From the NCBI GenBank assembly GCA_017302505.1, contig JAFLDH010000007.1, forward strand, positions 1 to 54,990: 54,990 nt of DNA, in the 5' to 3' direction. The stretch is from Burkholderiales bacterium (GTDB lineage Bacteria > Pseudomonadota > Gammaproteobacteria > Burkholderiales > Burkholderiaceae_C). Position numbers and translations under genes: made by a program. Each line of letters starts with the position of its first letter. The first letter of the stretch is position 1. Below are positions 32,649-41,361 of the stretch, piece after piece. The notes below the pieces were generated by a model. That model was not told where the DNA came from and did no database searches. It saw only the letters and a list, made by a program, of their open reading frames with translations.

Positions 32649-33581
32649 ATGGTTCGGATCGATCAGCTGGACGGGCTCGTGGCCTTCCGCTGCGTGGCCG
32701 ACGCACGCAGCTTCACGACGGCAGCTGCCCGGCTCGAGGTCTCGCCGCAGGCGGTCAGCCAGGCCATAAAGTCGCTGGAGGCGCGGCTGGGCGTGCGGCT
32801 GTTCCACCGCACGACCCGCAGCGTGTCGCTCAGCGAGGCCGGTGAGCGCCTGTGGGCGCGGGCCGGCCCCGCGCTAACCGACCTGTTCGAGGCCACCGAG
32901 TCGGTGCAGGAGTTCCGCAACCGGCCGGTCGGGGTGCTGCGCCTGGGTATCTCGCGCCCCGCCTTCACCTCCTGGCTGCAGTCGGCGCTGGCCGACTTTC
33001 ACGCGGCCTTCCCGGAGATCAGGCTCGAGTTGAGCTTCGACGATGGCTTCGTCGACATCGTCGCCCAGGGGCTGGACTGCGGCGTGCGGCTGGGCGACGC
33101 CGTGGCGCAGGACATGGTCAGCGTGAAGGTCAGCGCCAGCGAGCCGGTCGCCATCGTCGGCTCGCCCGATTACCTGAAGCGCCGTGGCGTGCCGCGCAAG
33201 CTGGCCGACCTGGCGTGGCACGACTGCATCCTGTTCCGGCTGCCGAGCACGGGCACGGTATATCGGTGGGAACTGGTCGACGACGGCAAGGCCGTGGAGA
33301 TGGAGGTCGCCGGCCCGGTCATCGTGAACGACACGGCGGCCATGCTCGACTGCGCGCGGGCGGGTCTCGGTCTGGCCTACGTGCTCGAAGGCACCGCCAC
33401 CGAACCGCTGCGCAGCGGCGCGCTGGTGAAGGTGCTGCCATCGGCCGTGCCGGTGCTGCCGGGCTTTCACCTGTACTACCCGAGCCGGCGCCAGCTGCCG
33501 CTGAAGCTGCGCTGCTTCATCGACTTCATGACGGAGCGGCTGCGGCAGAAAGCCCGCACGCGCGCGCGGCGGGCGAACTGA
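32649..33581 (+). CDS. LysR-family regulator
   Basis: 310 residues: HTH SFTTAAARLEVSPQAVSQAI, HRTTRSVSLSEAG, then a substrate-binding domain with GLDCGVRLGDAV. The ATG at 32649 is used; the open frame begins six bases earlier at TTG. It lies 112 bases from the divergent aldo/keto reductase; the spacer contains TTGAT-rich half-sites around 32619-32647 that could be its operator. Confidence 0.9.
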   Translation: MVRIDQLDGLVAFRCVADARSFTTAAARLEVSPQAVSQAIKSLEARLGVRLFHRTTRSVSLSEAGERLWARAGPALTDLFEATESVQEFRNRPVGVLRLGISRPAFTSWLQSALADFHAAFPEIRLELSFDDGFVDIVAQGLDCGVRLGDAVAQDMVSVKVSASEPVAIVGSPDYLKRRGVPRKLADLAWHDCILFRLPSTGTVYRWELVDDGKAVEMEVAGPVIVNDTAAMLDCARAGLGLAYVLEGTATEPLRSGALVKVLPSAVPVLPGFHLYYPSRRQLPLKLRCFIDFMTERLRQKARTRARRAN

Positions 33582-33637
33582 TCCTCCAGGCCGCGCTCGG
33601 CTGCGCGTTGCGGTACTTGGCGCTTCAGGGAACGTCG

Positions 33638-33723
33638 TCAGGGGACTTCGGCTTCCAACTGCTCGAACTTCGCTCGATACGGATCGTCCACCCAGTCGAA
33701 GAACGCGCGCACGCGTGTACTCA
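33638..33723 (-). pseudogene. 3' fragment of another LysR-type gene
   Basis: The minus strand reads LSTRVRAFFDWVDDPYRAKF and a short acidic tail to a stop at 33638, matching the usual LysR C-terminus (RVRxFxDW). The fragment stops exactly where the TetR fragment begins, on the opposite strand. Only ~28 codons remain. Confidence 0.6.
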
Positions 33724-33724
33724 G

Positions 33725-33886
33725 ATGCTCGATGCCGACTTCATGCAGAACGTCGCAGCCCCCTGGGCTGTTGCACACGGTGTGGCCGACTTGCTGGTCG
33801 CCGGTCGCATGGAATCGATCAGCACACTTCCCGCCAAGGCCAGGCAGTCAGCCATCACCGCGGTCCTTCGCCGGGTCATCACCTGA
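33725..33886 (+). pseudogene. 3' fragment of a TetR gene, duplicate of 31142-31303
   Basis: Reads MLDADFMQNVAAPWAVAHG and on to the same RRVIT stop as the intact TetR. The duplicated DNA runs 33725-33910 against 31142-31327 in direct orientation, about 92% identical by hand count, and includes 24 bases beyond the stop. Confidence 0.85.
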
Positions 33887-33927
33887 CCAGCGCGCCGAGG
33901 CGATCGCACCGACGGACTTGGCTGCCA

Positions 33928-34353
33928 TCACCCCTGGTCCTGCAGGTTCGTCGACGACGCGCGCGCCACCTCGATGCCATCACTCTCCCGCAAGAGACGT
34001 GCCTCCACGAGCACGTGCCTGCGGCCCACCCGCACGACGGTGGCTTCGCCGATGAGGGCGTTGCCCGGCGTCGCGCGACCCAGAAACGAGACGGACATCG
34101 ACACCGTCACGAAATGGCCTTCGCGTCCCAGGCTGAACACGGCCGGCCCCATTACGTCGTCCAGGCAGGCGACGAGGATCCCGCCCTGGACCAGACCGGC
34201 TGGATTCGCCGAGTCGTGACCCGGCACGAAGCGGACCTTGGCGCGGCCCTCGGCCGCCTCGATGAGCTCCGCACCCAGAAGCGCAAAGGTCGGAGGCGGT
34301 AGGCGAAGCCCCGAGGCGTTCGGCAGCGACGGAAGACTTGTGTTCATGTTCAT
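33928..34353 (-). CDS. PaaI-family hotdog thioesterase
   Basis: 141 residues, single hotdog domain: SANPAGLVQGGILVACLDDV with the Asp on the central helix, SMSVSFLGRATPGNALIGEA and a closing RRHVLVEARLL strand. PaaI-type enzymes hydrolyse aryl- or acyl-CoA thioesters. It begins 7 bases after the SDR stop on the same strand, so both are in one operon. Confidence 0.88.
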   Translation of the reverse strand: MNMNTSLPSLPNASGLRLPPPTFALLGAELIEAAEGRAKVRFVPGHDSANPAGLVQGGILVACLDDVMGPAVFSLGREGHFVTVSMSVSFLGRATPGNALIGEATVVRVGRRHVLVEARLLRESDGIEVARASSTNLQDQG

Positions 34354-34360
34354 CACTCAT

Positions 34361-35104
34361 TCACCACGGCTCGACCGACGGGCGCAGGTCCAGCTCGAAC
34401 GTCCACGCATCGCGTGGCTGCCGGTGCAAGGCCCAGTACGCGTCGGCGATGTGGTCGGGGTTCAGGATGCCGTCCGGGCCGGCATCGGCCACGCGCTGCG
34501 CGAAGTGCTCACGAGCGAAGGCAGTGTCGATCAGGCCGTCGATGACCACATGGCCCACGTGCAGCCCCTTGGGGCCGAGTTCGCGAGCCATCGATTGAGC
34601 CAGTGCCCGCAGCGCCGCCTTGCCGCCCGAGAAGGCCGCATAGCCTGCACCACCGCGCAGGCTGGCGGTGGCACCGGTGAACAGCACCGTGCCACGTCCG
34701 CGTGGCAGCATCACCCGCGCTGCCTCGCGGCCCGCCAGAAACCCAGCCATCGCGCACATCTCCCAGACCTTGAAGTACTTCTGCGCCGTGGTTTCCAGGA
34801 TCTGGAGCCGCACGTTGCCGCCCACGTTGAACACCATCACCTCGATGGGGCCGACCTCCGCTTCGATTCGATTGACGAAGCTGACCACCTGATCCTCGCG
34901 CCGCGCATCCAGTTCAAAAGCAACTGTGCGCCCACCAACGGCGGTAATCTGGTCGACCAGCGGCATCAGCGCCGCCTCGGTGCGCCGCGCCACGCACACG
35001 GTATAGCCCTCCCGGGCAAAGCGCCGGGCCACCGCGGCGCCGGTGGCGTCGCCGGCGCCGATCACACAGCACACGCTGGGTCGGTTCATGGTACCGTGGT
35101 CCAT
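34361..35104 (-). CDS. SDR-family NAD(P)-dependent oxidoreductase
   Basis: 247 residues. Rossmann start CCVIGAGDATGAAVARRFAR, NVGGN in place of the usual NNAG, and a catalytic region with Tyr and Lys in GYAAFSGGKAALRALAQ. GAGG precedes the ATG at 35104; a second in-frame ATG at 35089 is possible. Between a GST gene and the thioesterase on the same strand. The last 134 bases are duplicated at 27059. Confidence 0.88.
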   Translation of the reverse strand: MDHGTMNRPSVCCVIGAGDATGAAVARRFAREGYTVCVARRTEAALMPLVDQITAVGGRTVAFELDARREDQVVSFVNRIEAEVGPIEVMVFNVGGNVRLQILETTAQKYFKVWEMCAMAGFLAGREAARVMLPRGRGTVLFTGATASLRGGAGYAAFSGGKAALRALAQSMARELGPKGLHVGHVVIDGLIDTAFAREHFAQRVADAGPDGILNPDHIADAYWALHRQPRDAWTFELDLRPSVEPW

Positions 35105-35115
35105 CGCCGGTAGCC

Positions 35116-35724
35116 TCACGCGCGCGCGGTGGGCCGGGCCGAGACGGCGGCGAACCAGCGCGCGAGGTTCGGCATCTCGGCCGGCACGCGCAGGGCCACG
35201 GCCTTGCCCAGCACGAGGGCGCACTGGGCCACGATGTCGGCCATCGTGTAGTCGGCGCCGGCGATGTGGGCGCGGTCGGCCAGCTCGCGGTCGAGCCAGG
35301 CCATGGTGTGCAGCGCATGGCCGCGCGCCCAGGCCGCGACTTCCGGCACCTGCTCGATGCGGCCGCGGTAGAACTCACCGCTGTGCAGGAAGACCTCGGC
35401 GATCGGGCGCGACAGCTCGTACTCCATGCGCAGAGTCCACATGTCGATGTGAGCCGTCTCGCGCGGCGACCGCCCCATCAAGGGCGGCTCGGGATGAACT
35501 GACTCGAGGTAGCGGCAGATGGCCAGGGACTCGGTGATCGTGCTGCCGTCATCGAGTTCGAGCACCGGCAGCTTGCCCAGTGGATTGAGGTCTTGGAAAG
35601 CGGGCGCGGCATTCGCGCCCGTCGCCGCATCGACCTCGCGCCGCTCGATGACGGTGCCCTTTTCGGCGAGGAAGATGCGAACCCTTCGCGGGTGCATGCC
35701 CGGGGTCAGATCGTGAAGGATCAT
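35116..35724 (-). CDS. glutathione S-transferase
   Basis: 202 residues. N-terminal thioredoxin-like domain with LTPGMHPRRVRIFLAEKG, the cis-proline NPLGKLPVLELDDG and ESLAICRYLE; the C-terminal helical domain contains ADYTMADIVAQC. It conjugates glutathione or cleaves thioethers; in catabolic clusters such enzymes often cleave aryl ethers or isomerise intermediates. Upstream of SDR and thioesterase in one direction. Confidence 0.9.
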   Translation of the reverse strand: MILHDLTPGMHPRRVRIFLAEKGTVIERREVDAATGANAAPAFQDLNPLGKLPVLELDDGSTITESLAICRYLESVHPEPPLMGRSPRETAHIDMWTLRMEYELSRPIAEVFLHSGEFYRGRIEQVPEVAAWARGHALHTMAWLDRELADRAHIAGADYTMADIVAQCALVLGKAVALRVPAEMPNLARWFAAVSARPTARA

Positions 35725-35786
35725 GGCGGGAGCTCCTGGTGCTGGTCAGCCGGTGACGACGACTTGGGGCGCGATGGCCGGGGCGC

Positions 35787-37217
35787 TCACGGCTCGTCGG
35801 CGATCCAACTGCCGTGAAAGCCGAACGGCACCCGGACCGGCAGGTGGATGACCGCCCGCGGCGGCCCCTCGAATTGGGCGGCGTCGATGATCACCAGGTC
35901 CGAGGTGTTGGTGGGCGCATTCCATACATAGGTCATGACCCAGCCCTCGCCTTCCCCGGCGGCATCGGACTTCGGAACGAAAACGCACTCCGATCCGAAG
36001 CGGCCCGGGCCGAAGTCGTGCGCCAGTTCGACCCCGGTCTCGGTGTCGAAGCACAGTGCCGACCCGCGATCGGTCTGAATTCCGGCGCCGTAGATGTAGC
36101 GGTGCTGACGACCTGTCAGTCGCTCGTCGATCCGCGGAAATTCCCTTGCCCTGCGGGAAAGCACGGTCTTGGCAACCGTGCCGGACTTGGCATCCAAGGT
36201 CCAGCGCGACAAGACTGGCGGCCCCTCACCGGGGCCGTTCAGCGAGGTTCTGAACATGCTGCTGAACTCGACCAGATCGACCGCCACGGTCCCATCGGCA
36301 GCGTCGAAGGCATTGGCCATGTGGAAGACGTAGCACGGGGGTACGTCGATCCAGAGGATTTCCCTGGCCGCACCTTCGCGGGGCAAGAGCCCGACCCGAG
36401 CTGTGCGGCCCTCGGACCACCGGTAAGGGAACGGGTGCCCGTTCGCCGCCGCTGTGTCATTCCAGGCCACCGGCAGGTCGAAGATCAGCACGTAGCGCTG
36501 GGTCATGGCGAAGTCGTGCACCATGGGCCCATCCGAGACGGGCACTGCGACCGAACGCCGGACCTTGCCGTCGGTTCCGACCACCACGTGCCGGACTTCG
36601 TTCTTGACCCCCTGGTCATAGGTGACCGCGTGCCATTCGCCCGTCAGCGGATCGAGGTGAGGATGGGCGGAGAAGGCGCCGCCCAGCGTGCCCTGGAAGT
36701 CCTCGTACGACAGGGTTTCCAGTTCATGTGACAGCGCCATGGCGGGCGGACCGGACTCCACCAGGGCCAGCGTCTTGCCGCTGAAAAATTGCACGTGGGT
36801 GTTGACGACATCCACCCGGCTTCGCGGCGTGCCTGCCGGGTACGGTTCATCGAGCCGATCACAGACCAGCCGGCTGCGCACGAAGCGGTTTCGATACCAC
36901 TCGGCCCGGCCGTCGCGAAGGTAGGTGCCATGCACCATGCCCTCGCCCAGGAACCAGTGGTGGTTCGCCGGGTCGGCGACTTCGATCGGGTTGGGGCCAT
37001 TGCGGACGAAGCGCCCGACCAGCTCGACCGGGATCTCGCCCGTGACCGGCAGGTCAAACGCGGTCACCTCCTCGAGCACGGGTCCGTAAGGCCCGGTCAG
37101 GTAGGGGTTCCCGATGTCCGCCGGAAACGGGGCCCGGCGCACGGCGTCGGGCGCGCCATGGACGCGTTGGGGAATCGTGGCCTTGGTGATGGGCGAGGTG
37201 GCTGATCGGGTGGTCAT
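35787..37217 (-). CDS. carotenoid-oxygenase (RPE65/lignostilbene dioxygenase) family protein
   Basis: 476 residues, seven-bladed propeller with four Fe-binding histidines: SAHPHLDP, MVHDFAMTQRY, VFHMANAF and FGFHGSWI at the C-terminus. Also GRFVRNGPNP and FLGEGMVHG at the front. The family splits conjugated double bonds of carotenoids or stilbenes. The GST, SDR and thioesterase downstream suggest breakdown of an aromatic or terpenoid compound rather than pigment synthesis. No carotenoid genes are nearby. Confidence 0.92.
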   Translation of the reverse strand: MTTRSATSPITKATIPQRVHGAPDAVRRAPFPADIGNPYLTGPYGPVLEEVTAFDLPVTGEIPVELVGRFVRNGPNPIEVADPANHHWFLGEGMVHGTYLRDGRAEWYRNRFVRSRLVCDRLDEPYPAGTPRSRVDVVNTHVQFFSGKTLALVESGPPAMALSHELETLSYEDFQGTLGGAFSAHPHLDPLTGEWHAVTYDQGVKNEVRHVVVGTDGKVRRSVAVPVSDGPMVHDFAMTQRYVLIFDLPVAWNDTAAANGHPFPYRWSEGRTARVGLLPREGAAREILWIDVPPCYVFHMANAFDAADGTVAVDLVEFSSMFRTSLNGPGEGPPVLSRWTLDAKSGTVAKTVLSRRAREFPRIDERLTGRQHRYIYGAGIQTDRGSALCFDTETGVELAHDFGPGRFGSECVFVPKSDAAGEGEGWVMTYVWNAPTNTSDLVIIDAAQFEGPPRAVIHLPVRVPFGFHGSWIADEP

Positions 37218-37251
37218 GCAAGCTCCTTGGGGCAATCGTTGGTGGGTACCG

Positions 37252-37899
37252 TCAACCCAGCGAGCGGACGACTCGGTCGGCCACGTCCTTGGCTAGCTCG
37301 GACACCGGACGGAGCGCCGTCGGCACCCCGCCGGCCCGCAGCATCGCCGCGCCGTGGATCGCGCTCCAGGCAAACAGCGTGTCGCGCTCGTCGGGCTCCC
37401 GCGCGACCACGCCGCAGCGGTGGAGGCCCAGCAGCGCTGCGGGCAGGTACTGGTAGCTGTTGGGGCGCAGCACCGGTCGTGCGGTCGCGCGGTAGGCGGC
37501 TGCCTGCATGCCGAACATCAGGCGCCACAGCGGGGCCTCGTCGTCCGCAAACCGGAGATAGGCCTGCCCCAGCCCCGAAAGGCGCGCCCGCGCATCTGCG
37601 GCGCCCCCGGGCGGTCGGGCGATGTCGAAGACCTCGGCGAAGCGGGCTTCCAGCCGCTCGAAGCCGATGCGCGCCACCTCGTCGAGCAAGGCCTCTCTGC
37701 TGGCGAAGTGCTTGTAGACGGCAGCAGCTGTGACACCGGCACTGGCGGCCAACTGGTTGAGCGAGAGCCCCTCGATGTCCGGCGCGGCAAGCGCAGCGTC
37801 GATTAAGGCCTGCCGCAGGTTGCCGTGGTGGAAGCGCTTCACGCGAGGGGCCGAGCCTCGGCTTGATCCAGACCGCAGGCGCGGCGTTTCGTGTGGCAT
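37252..37899 (-). CDS. TetR-family regulator
   Basis: 215 residues. HTH: RFHHGNLRQALIDAAL, SLNQLAASAGVTAAAVYKHF. The C-terminal part has the WHG domain (LFAWSAIHGAAML). Same strand as, and 34 bases upstream of, the carotenoid oxygenase gene, and divergent from the hydrolase at 37979, so it may control both. The 79-base spacer has an imperfect TTAGTA / TACTTTAA symmetry near 37910-37928. Confidence 0.88.
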   Translation of the reverse strand: MPHETPRLRSGSSRGSAPRVKRFHHGNLRQALIDAALAAPDIEGLSLNQLAASAGVTAAAVYKHFASREALLDEVARIGFERLEARFAEVFDIARPPGGAADARARLSGLGQAYLRFADDEAPLWRLMFGMQAAAYRATARPVLRPNSYQYLPAALLGLHRCGVVAREPDERDTLFAWSAIHGAAMLRAGGVPTALRPVSELAKDVADRVVRSLG

Positions 37900-37978
37900 G
37901 CCGCAATGTTAGTACTATTTACTTTAACCGTGCAACTGCCTAGACTCGATCTCGAAGCCATTCACGCTGCGTCGCGCC

Positions 37979-38998
37979 ATGAACCTCACTTCCCCACCCG
38001 TGCCGCGACATCTCCTGCCGGTGCAAACCTCCCGCCTGCGCGAGCGCCCGGGCGCGCTCATGTCCGTCGTCGCCACGACCACGTTGGGGGCTTGCGCCGC
38101 CTCGGACAAGCAACCGAATCGCCTTCCTGCCCATGGGCCGACCGCCAGTCAGCCCACCGCGCTGCTGCCGCCCGGCAAAGAGGTTTCCACCCGAGTCGGA
38201 TATCTAGCCGTGCGAGACACAGGCACAACCGGGACGTCGGGCGAGGTGATCGTGTTGTGGCCTTCGATCCTGGCCGACCACCGCATCTACCGCGCGCCGA
38301 TCGAAGCGTGGCAGGGTCGGCACCGACTGGTGGTCATCGACGGCCCCGGTCACGGCAACAGCGGCGCAGCCCCAGCTCCCTTCACGATGGCCCAGTGCGG
38401 CCAAGCGCTGGGTGAAGTGCTCGATGCGCTGGGCATCGCGCAGCCGGTCGTCGTCGTCGGAACGTCCTGGGGCGGTCTCGTCGCTGGGGAATTCGCACTC
38501 GACAAGCCGCAGCGCACCCGCGCGGTGGTCATGTTGAACGCGCCCGTCTTCACCGCGCCCGAAGGCCCGTCATTCGGCGATCGGTTCGTGGCCTGGGGTG
38601 CCCGCTGGATCCACGGGACAGGGCTGTACCGGGACGGTGTTGCGCGCGCCTTCTTCCTCCCCGCCACTCGTGCGCGTGGTGGTCCGCTGCTGGAGGATTT
38701 CCATCAGCATCTGCGCGAAGTCGATGGCGCGGCGCTTGCGCGATCCGTTCGCTCAGTGCTGATCGAACGCGATCCACTGGCGCCAAGGATGAGCGCAATC
38801 GCCGCACCCACACTCTTTATGGCAGGTCGGTACGATGCGATCTACCCGCTGGAATCCCTGCGAGCCGCGGCATCTGCCTTGCCCAAGGGCCGTTTCGAGG
38901 TGCTCGATACCGCGCACATCTCTGTGGTGGACGCGCCTGAGCAGACCACGGCGCTGATCAACGGGTTCCTGGCATCGCTCCCCGCCGCGCCCAGATGA
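37979..38998 (+). CDS. alpha/beta hydrolase, probable lipoprotein
   Basis: 339 residues. Nucleophile elbow VGTSWGGLVAGE (Ser), preceded by the turn LVVIDGPGHGNSG; Asp in MAGRYDAIYPLE and His in DTAHISVVD complete the triad. Before the domain is ALMSVVATTTLGAC, which fits a lipobox, so anchoring to the outer or inner membrane after export is inferred. Esterase/lipase-like; substrate unknown. Confidence 0.88.
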   Translation: MNLTSPPVPRHLLPVQTSRLRERPGALMSVVATTTLGACAASDKQPNRLPAHGPTASQPTALLPPGKEVSTRVGYLAVRDTGTTGTSGEVIVLWPSILADHRIYRAPIEAWQGRHRLVVIDGPGHGNSGAAPAPFTMAQCGQALGEVLDALGIAQPVVVVGTSWGGLVAGEFALDKPQRTRAVVMLNAPVFTAPEGPSFGDRFVAWGARWIHGTGLYRDGVARAFFLPATRARGGPLLEDFHQHLREVDGAALARSVRSVLIERDPLAPRMSAIAAPTLFMAGRYDAIYPLESLRAAASALPKGRFEVLDTAHISVVDAPEQTTALINGFLASLPAAPR

Positions 38999-39000
38999 GC

Positions 39001-39617
39001 CTATGCGTGTGGGCGCTGGCGACCCAAGGGCGCTGATGCTCCTTGAGGAACGACCAGATCCTGTTGGCGCCGCGGGATCGCTGTATCGGCGAATTGCCGA
39101 GGCGGGCTGGCTGCGCGTTTCAGATGTCGCTCGATGCGACGGCGCGAAGCCTCGGCGTGCCTCTGGAGAGCGCAACCATGGCCGGCAAGCAAATCAAGGA
39201 AGTCAAGCTCCGAACGGTGTTCGGGTTGGACAAGGCGATCAAGGTCAAGGCGAACTTCGCCGTCTATCCGGCCGGGCATGCGAAGGGTTCGCCTGTGGAG
39301 GCCTTCCGGGCTCGGGTTTATGGCCAAGCGGCGAGAGGGTGACGTCGGGGGAAAGCCCCATGAGGGCTGGCACTGTGCTGACTCGACGAGAAGCCGCCAG
39401 TCCTGAGTGACTGCAAGTGGCCGGGTCCGCGAGTAGCCTGCAGCAACACACAGCTGCCGTTGAGGAAAGCCGCCAGGTGAACGGCTGCTTCGGCAAGTTG
39501 GGATCGGCGCAGGTCGACCCTGAACAGACATCCAATGAGCCGATCTCTTTGCCGCGGAGCCGACCCTCGCCGCCAACGTACAGGCAGCCTCCGACGACGC
39601 TGTACAAGGCATGGCGT
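39001..39617. other. intergenic region with one doubtful small ORF
   Basis: 617 bases between the hydrolase and the AraC gene. The only candidate is 39178-39342 (+): 54 codons beginning MAGKQIKEVKLRTVFGLD with GGAGAG about 10 bases upstream. It has no known relatives I recognise, and confidence that it is real is about 0.25. Nothing else seen. Confidence 0.4.
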
Positions 39618-40535
39618 TCATCCGGACGCACCCGCCAGCCATTCCCGGGGCGCAGACCCGAATCGCTGCTTGAATGCCCGGCTCAGCGATGACCCCGTCG
39701 AGAATCCGAGTTCGGCCGCGACCAGCTTCTGAGGCTGTCCTGCCTGCAGCAGCGTCGAAGCCACGGTGAGTCGCCAGTTGGTCAGGTAGGCCGCGGGTGT
39801 GCTGCCGATCACGGCCTTGAAGGCCTCGGCGAAGGCGCTGCGCGACATGCCTGCGACGGCAGCCATCTGCGCCAGCGACCAATCGTCCTGCGGTGCAGCA
39901 TGCAGCGCCACCAGCGCCCGGGCCAGGCGCGGATCGCTGAGCCCCATCACCAGGCCGCTGCTCACGCCCACCGCCTGTGGATGGTCGATGACCCAGCGCA
40001 GCAGTTGGATCAGCACGACCTCGAACAGCCGGTCGGCCAGCAGGCGCGACCCGCAGCGCACCCGGTCGGTCTCGGCGAACAGCAGGTCCAAAGCCGGCCG
40101 CAGCCCCGGCACGGCATCGAGCGGCAGCTGAACGAGAGCAGGCAGCGCCGCGACGATGGGGTTGCGGTCGCCGCCATCGAAACGCAGCGTGGCGCAGGTG
40201 AAGTCCGAGCCGTCCTGCGGTGGGTTGATGAAGCTGTGGGTCAGCGCACGGGGGTACAGCAGCAGCGTCGGCTCATCGACCACCACGCGTCTGGGCGCTC
40301 CCGTTCGCGCTGCATGCACGATCTGCAACTGTCCGCGCCTCAGTACATGGAGGAACGCCCGGTCGGGCTGCGCTTCGAAGGTTGACCGGCCGCACAACGG
40401 CCCGCTGTGGAACAGCGACGCACGCACATGGAAGCGGTCGAGCAGCGTGGACAGGCGGTCGACCGGTTCTGCCGCCATCGGTGGTTCAGCGCTGGACGTT
40501 AAGTCAAGTTTCTTGGATTTCATGACACCCATCAT
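39618..40535 (-). CDS. AraC-family regulator
   Basis: About 305 residues (ATGs at 40535, 40532 and 40523 are all possible). N-terminal cupin-like part of the AraC_binding_2/cupin_6 type (VLRRGQLQIV, LLLYPRALTHSF), C-terminal double HTH: SLAQMAAVAGMSRSAFAEAF and KLVAAELGFSTGSSLSRAFK followed by FGSAPREW. Divergent from the protoglobin gene with about 70 bases between, so it is likely that operon's activator. Confidence 0.9.
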   Translation of the reverse strand: MMGVMKSKKLDLTSSAEPPMAAEPVDRLSTLLDRFHVRASLFHSGPLCGRSTFEAQPDRAFLHVLRRGQLQIVHAARTGAPRRVVVDEPTLLLYPRALTHSFINPPQDGSDFTCATLRFDGGDRNPIVAALPALVQLPLDAVPGLRPALDLLFAETDRVRCGSRLLADRLFEVVLIQLLRWVIDHPQAVGVSSGLVMGLSDPRLARALVALHAAPQDDWSLAQMAAVAGMSRSAFAEAFKAVIGSTPAAYLTNWRLTVASTLLQAGQPQKLVAAELGFSTGSSLSRAFKQRFGSAPREWLAGASG

Positions 40536-40606
40536 CCAGTTTTCCCGGCCAAGATGCAACCCGACGAGTGACACCCCCGTCGCTTGCAACAAACCGGAGA
40601 CCCCGC

Positions 40607-41272
40607 ATGAAGTCCTCTACATCGCTTGCGATTGCCCTGGCGCTGGCCACGGCACTGCCTGCCAGCCGCGCCCAGCAAGCGCCCAACCCCAGCGTGCCCG
40701 GATACGCCTTTGGCCAACACAGCCTGGCCAAGGCCCCGTACTCGATGGTCGACCTGAAGTCGCTGCAGGCCTCGCTGCTGTTCACCGACGACGACTTGAA
40801 GGCGCTGCACCAGAGCAAGGAGATCCTCGCCGACCAGACCGACGCCATCCTTGACGTTTGGTACGGCTTCGTTGCCTCGACGCCGGAGCTCGTCTACTTC
40901 TTTAGCGATGCGAAGACCGGCAAGCCCGACGGCGCCTACCTGGAGGCGGTGCGCAAGCGCTTCGCGCTGTGGATCCTGGACACCGCGGAAGCCAACTACG
41001 ACCAGCGCTGGCTCGACTGGCAGTACGAGATCGGCCTGCGCCACAACAAGCTGAAGAAGAACCAGACTGACCGCGCGCCGAGCGTGCCGCAGGTGAACTT
41101 CCGCTACATCCCGGCGCTGACCATCCCGGTCACCACCACGCTCAAGCCTTTCCTGGCCAAGAAGGGCGCATCGGCGGCCGACGTCGAGAAGATGCACGCC
41201 GCATGGGTCAAGTCCGTGCTGATGCAAAGCATCCTGTGGAGCCAGCCGTACATCAAGGACGGCGAGTTCTGA
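40607..41272 (+). CDS. exported protoglobin-domain protein
   Basis: 221 residues with a Sec signal (MKSSTSLAIALALATALPAS, cleavage near SRAQQ). The mature part is a single protoglobin domain: LLFTDDDLKAL, WYGFVASTPEL and the F-helix region YEIGLRHNKLKKNQTD, whose His146 aligns with the proximal haem ligand of Methanosarcina protoglobin. Protoglobins bind O2, CO and NO; most described ones are cytoplasmic or part of sensors, so a periplasmic stand-alone form is notable. GGAGA precedes the ATG. Followed by AhpD-like, thioredoxin-like and amidotransferase genes on the same strand. Confidence 0.85.
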   Translation: MKSSTSLAIALALATALPASRAQQAPNPSVPGYAFGQHSLAKAPYSMVDLKSLQASLLFTDDDLKALHQSKEILADQTDAILDVWYGFVASTPELVYFFSDAKTGKPDGAYLEAVRKRFALWILDTAEANYDQRWLDWQYEIGLRHNKLKKNQTDRAPSVPQVNFRYIPALTIPVTTTLKPFLAKKGASAADVEKMHAAWVKSVLMQSILWSQPYIKDGEF

Positions 41273-41361
41273 GTTGATCGTTGCTTGCTTTTGCCGCGAC
41301 GGCTGCCCGATCAGCCAGTCAGGCGCATACCACCCCGTTCCCTCAACCCAAGGAGTTACCC

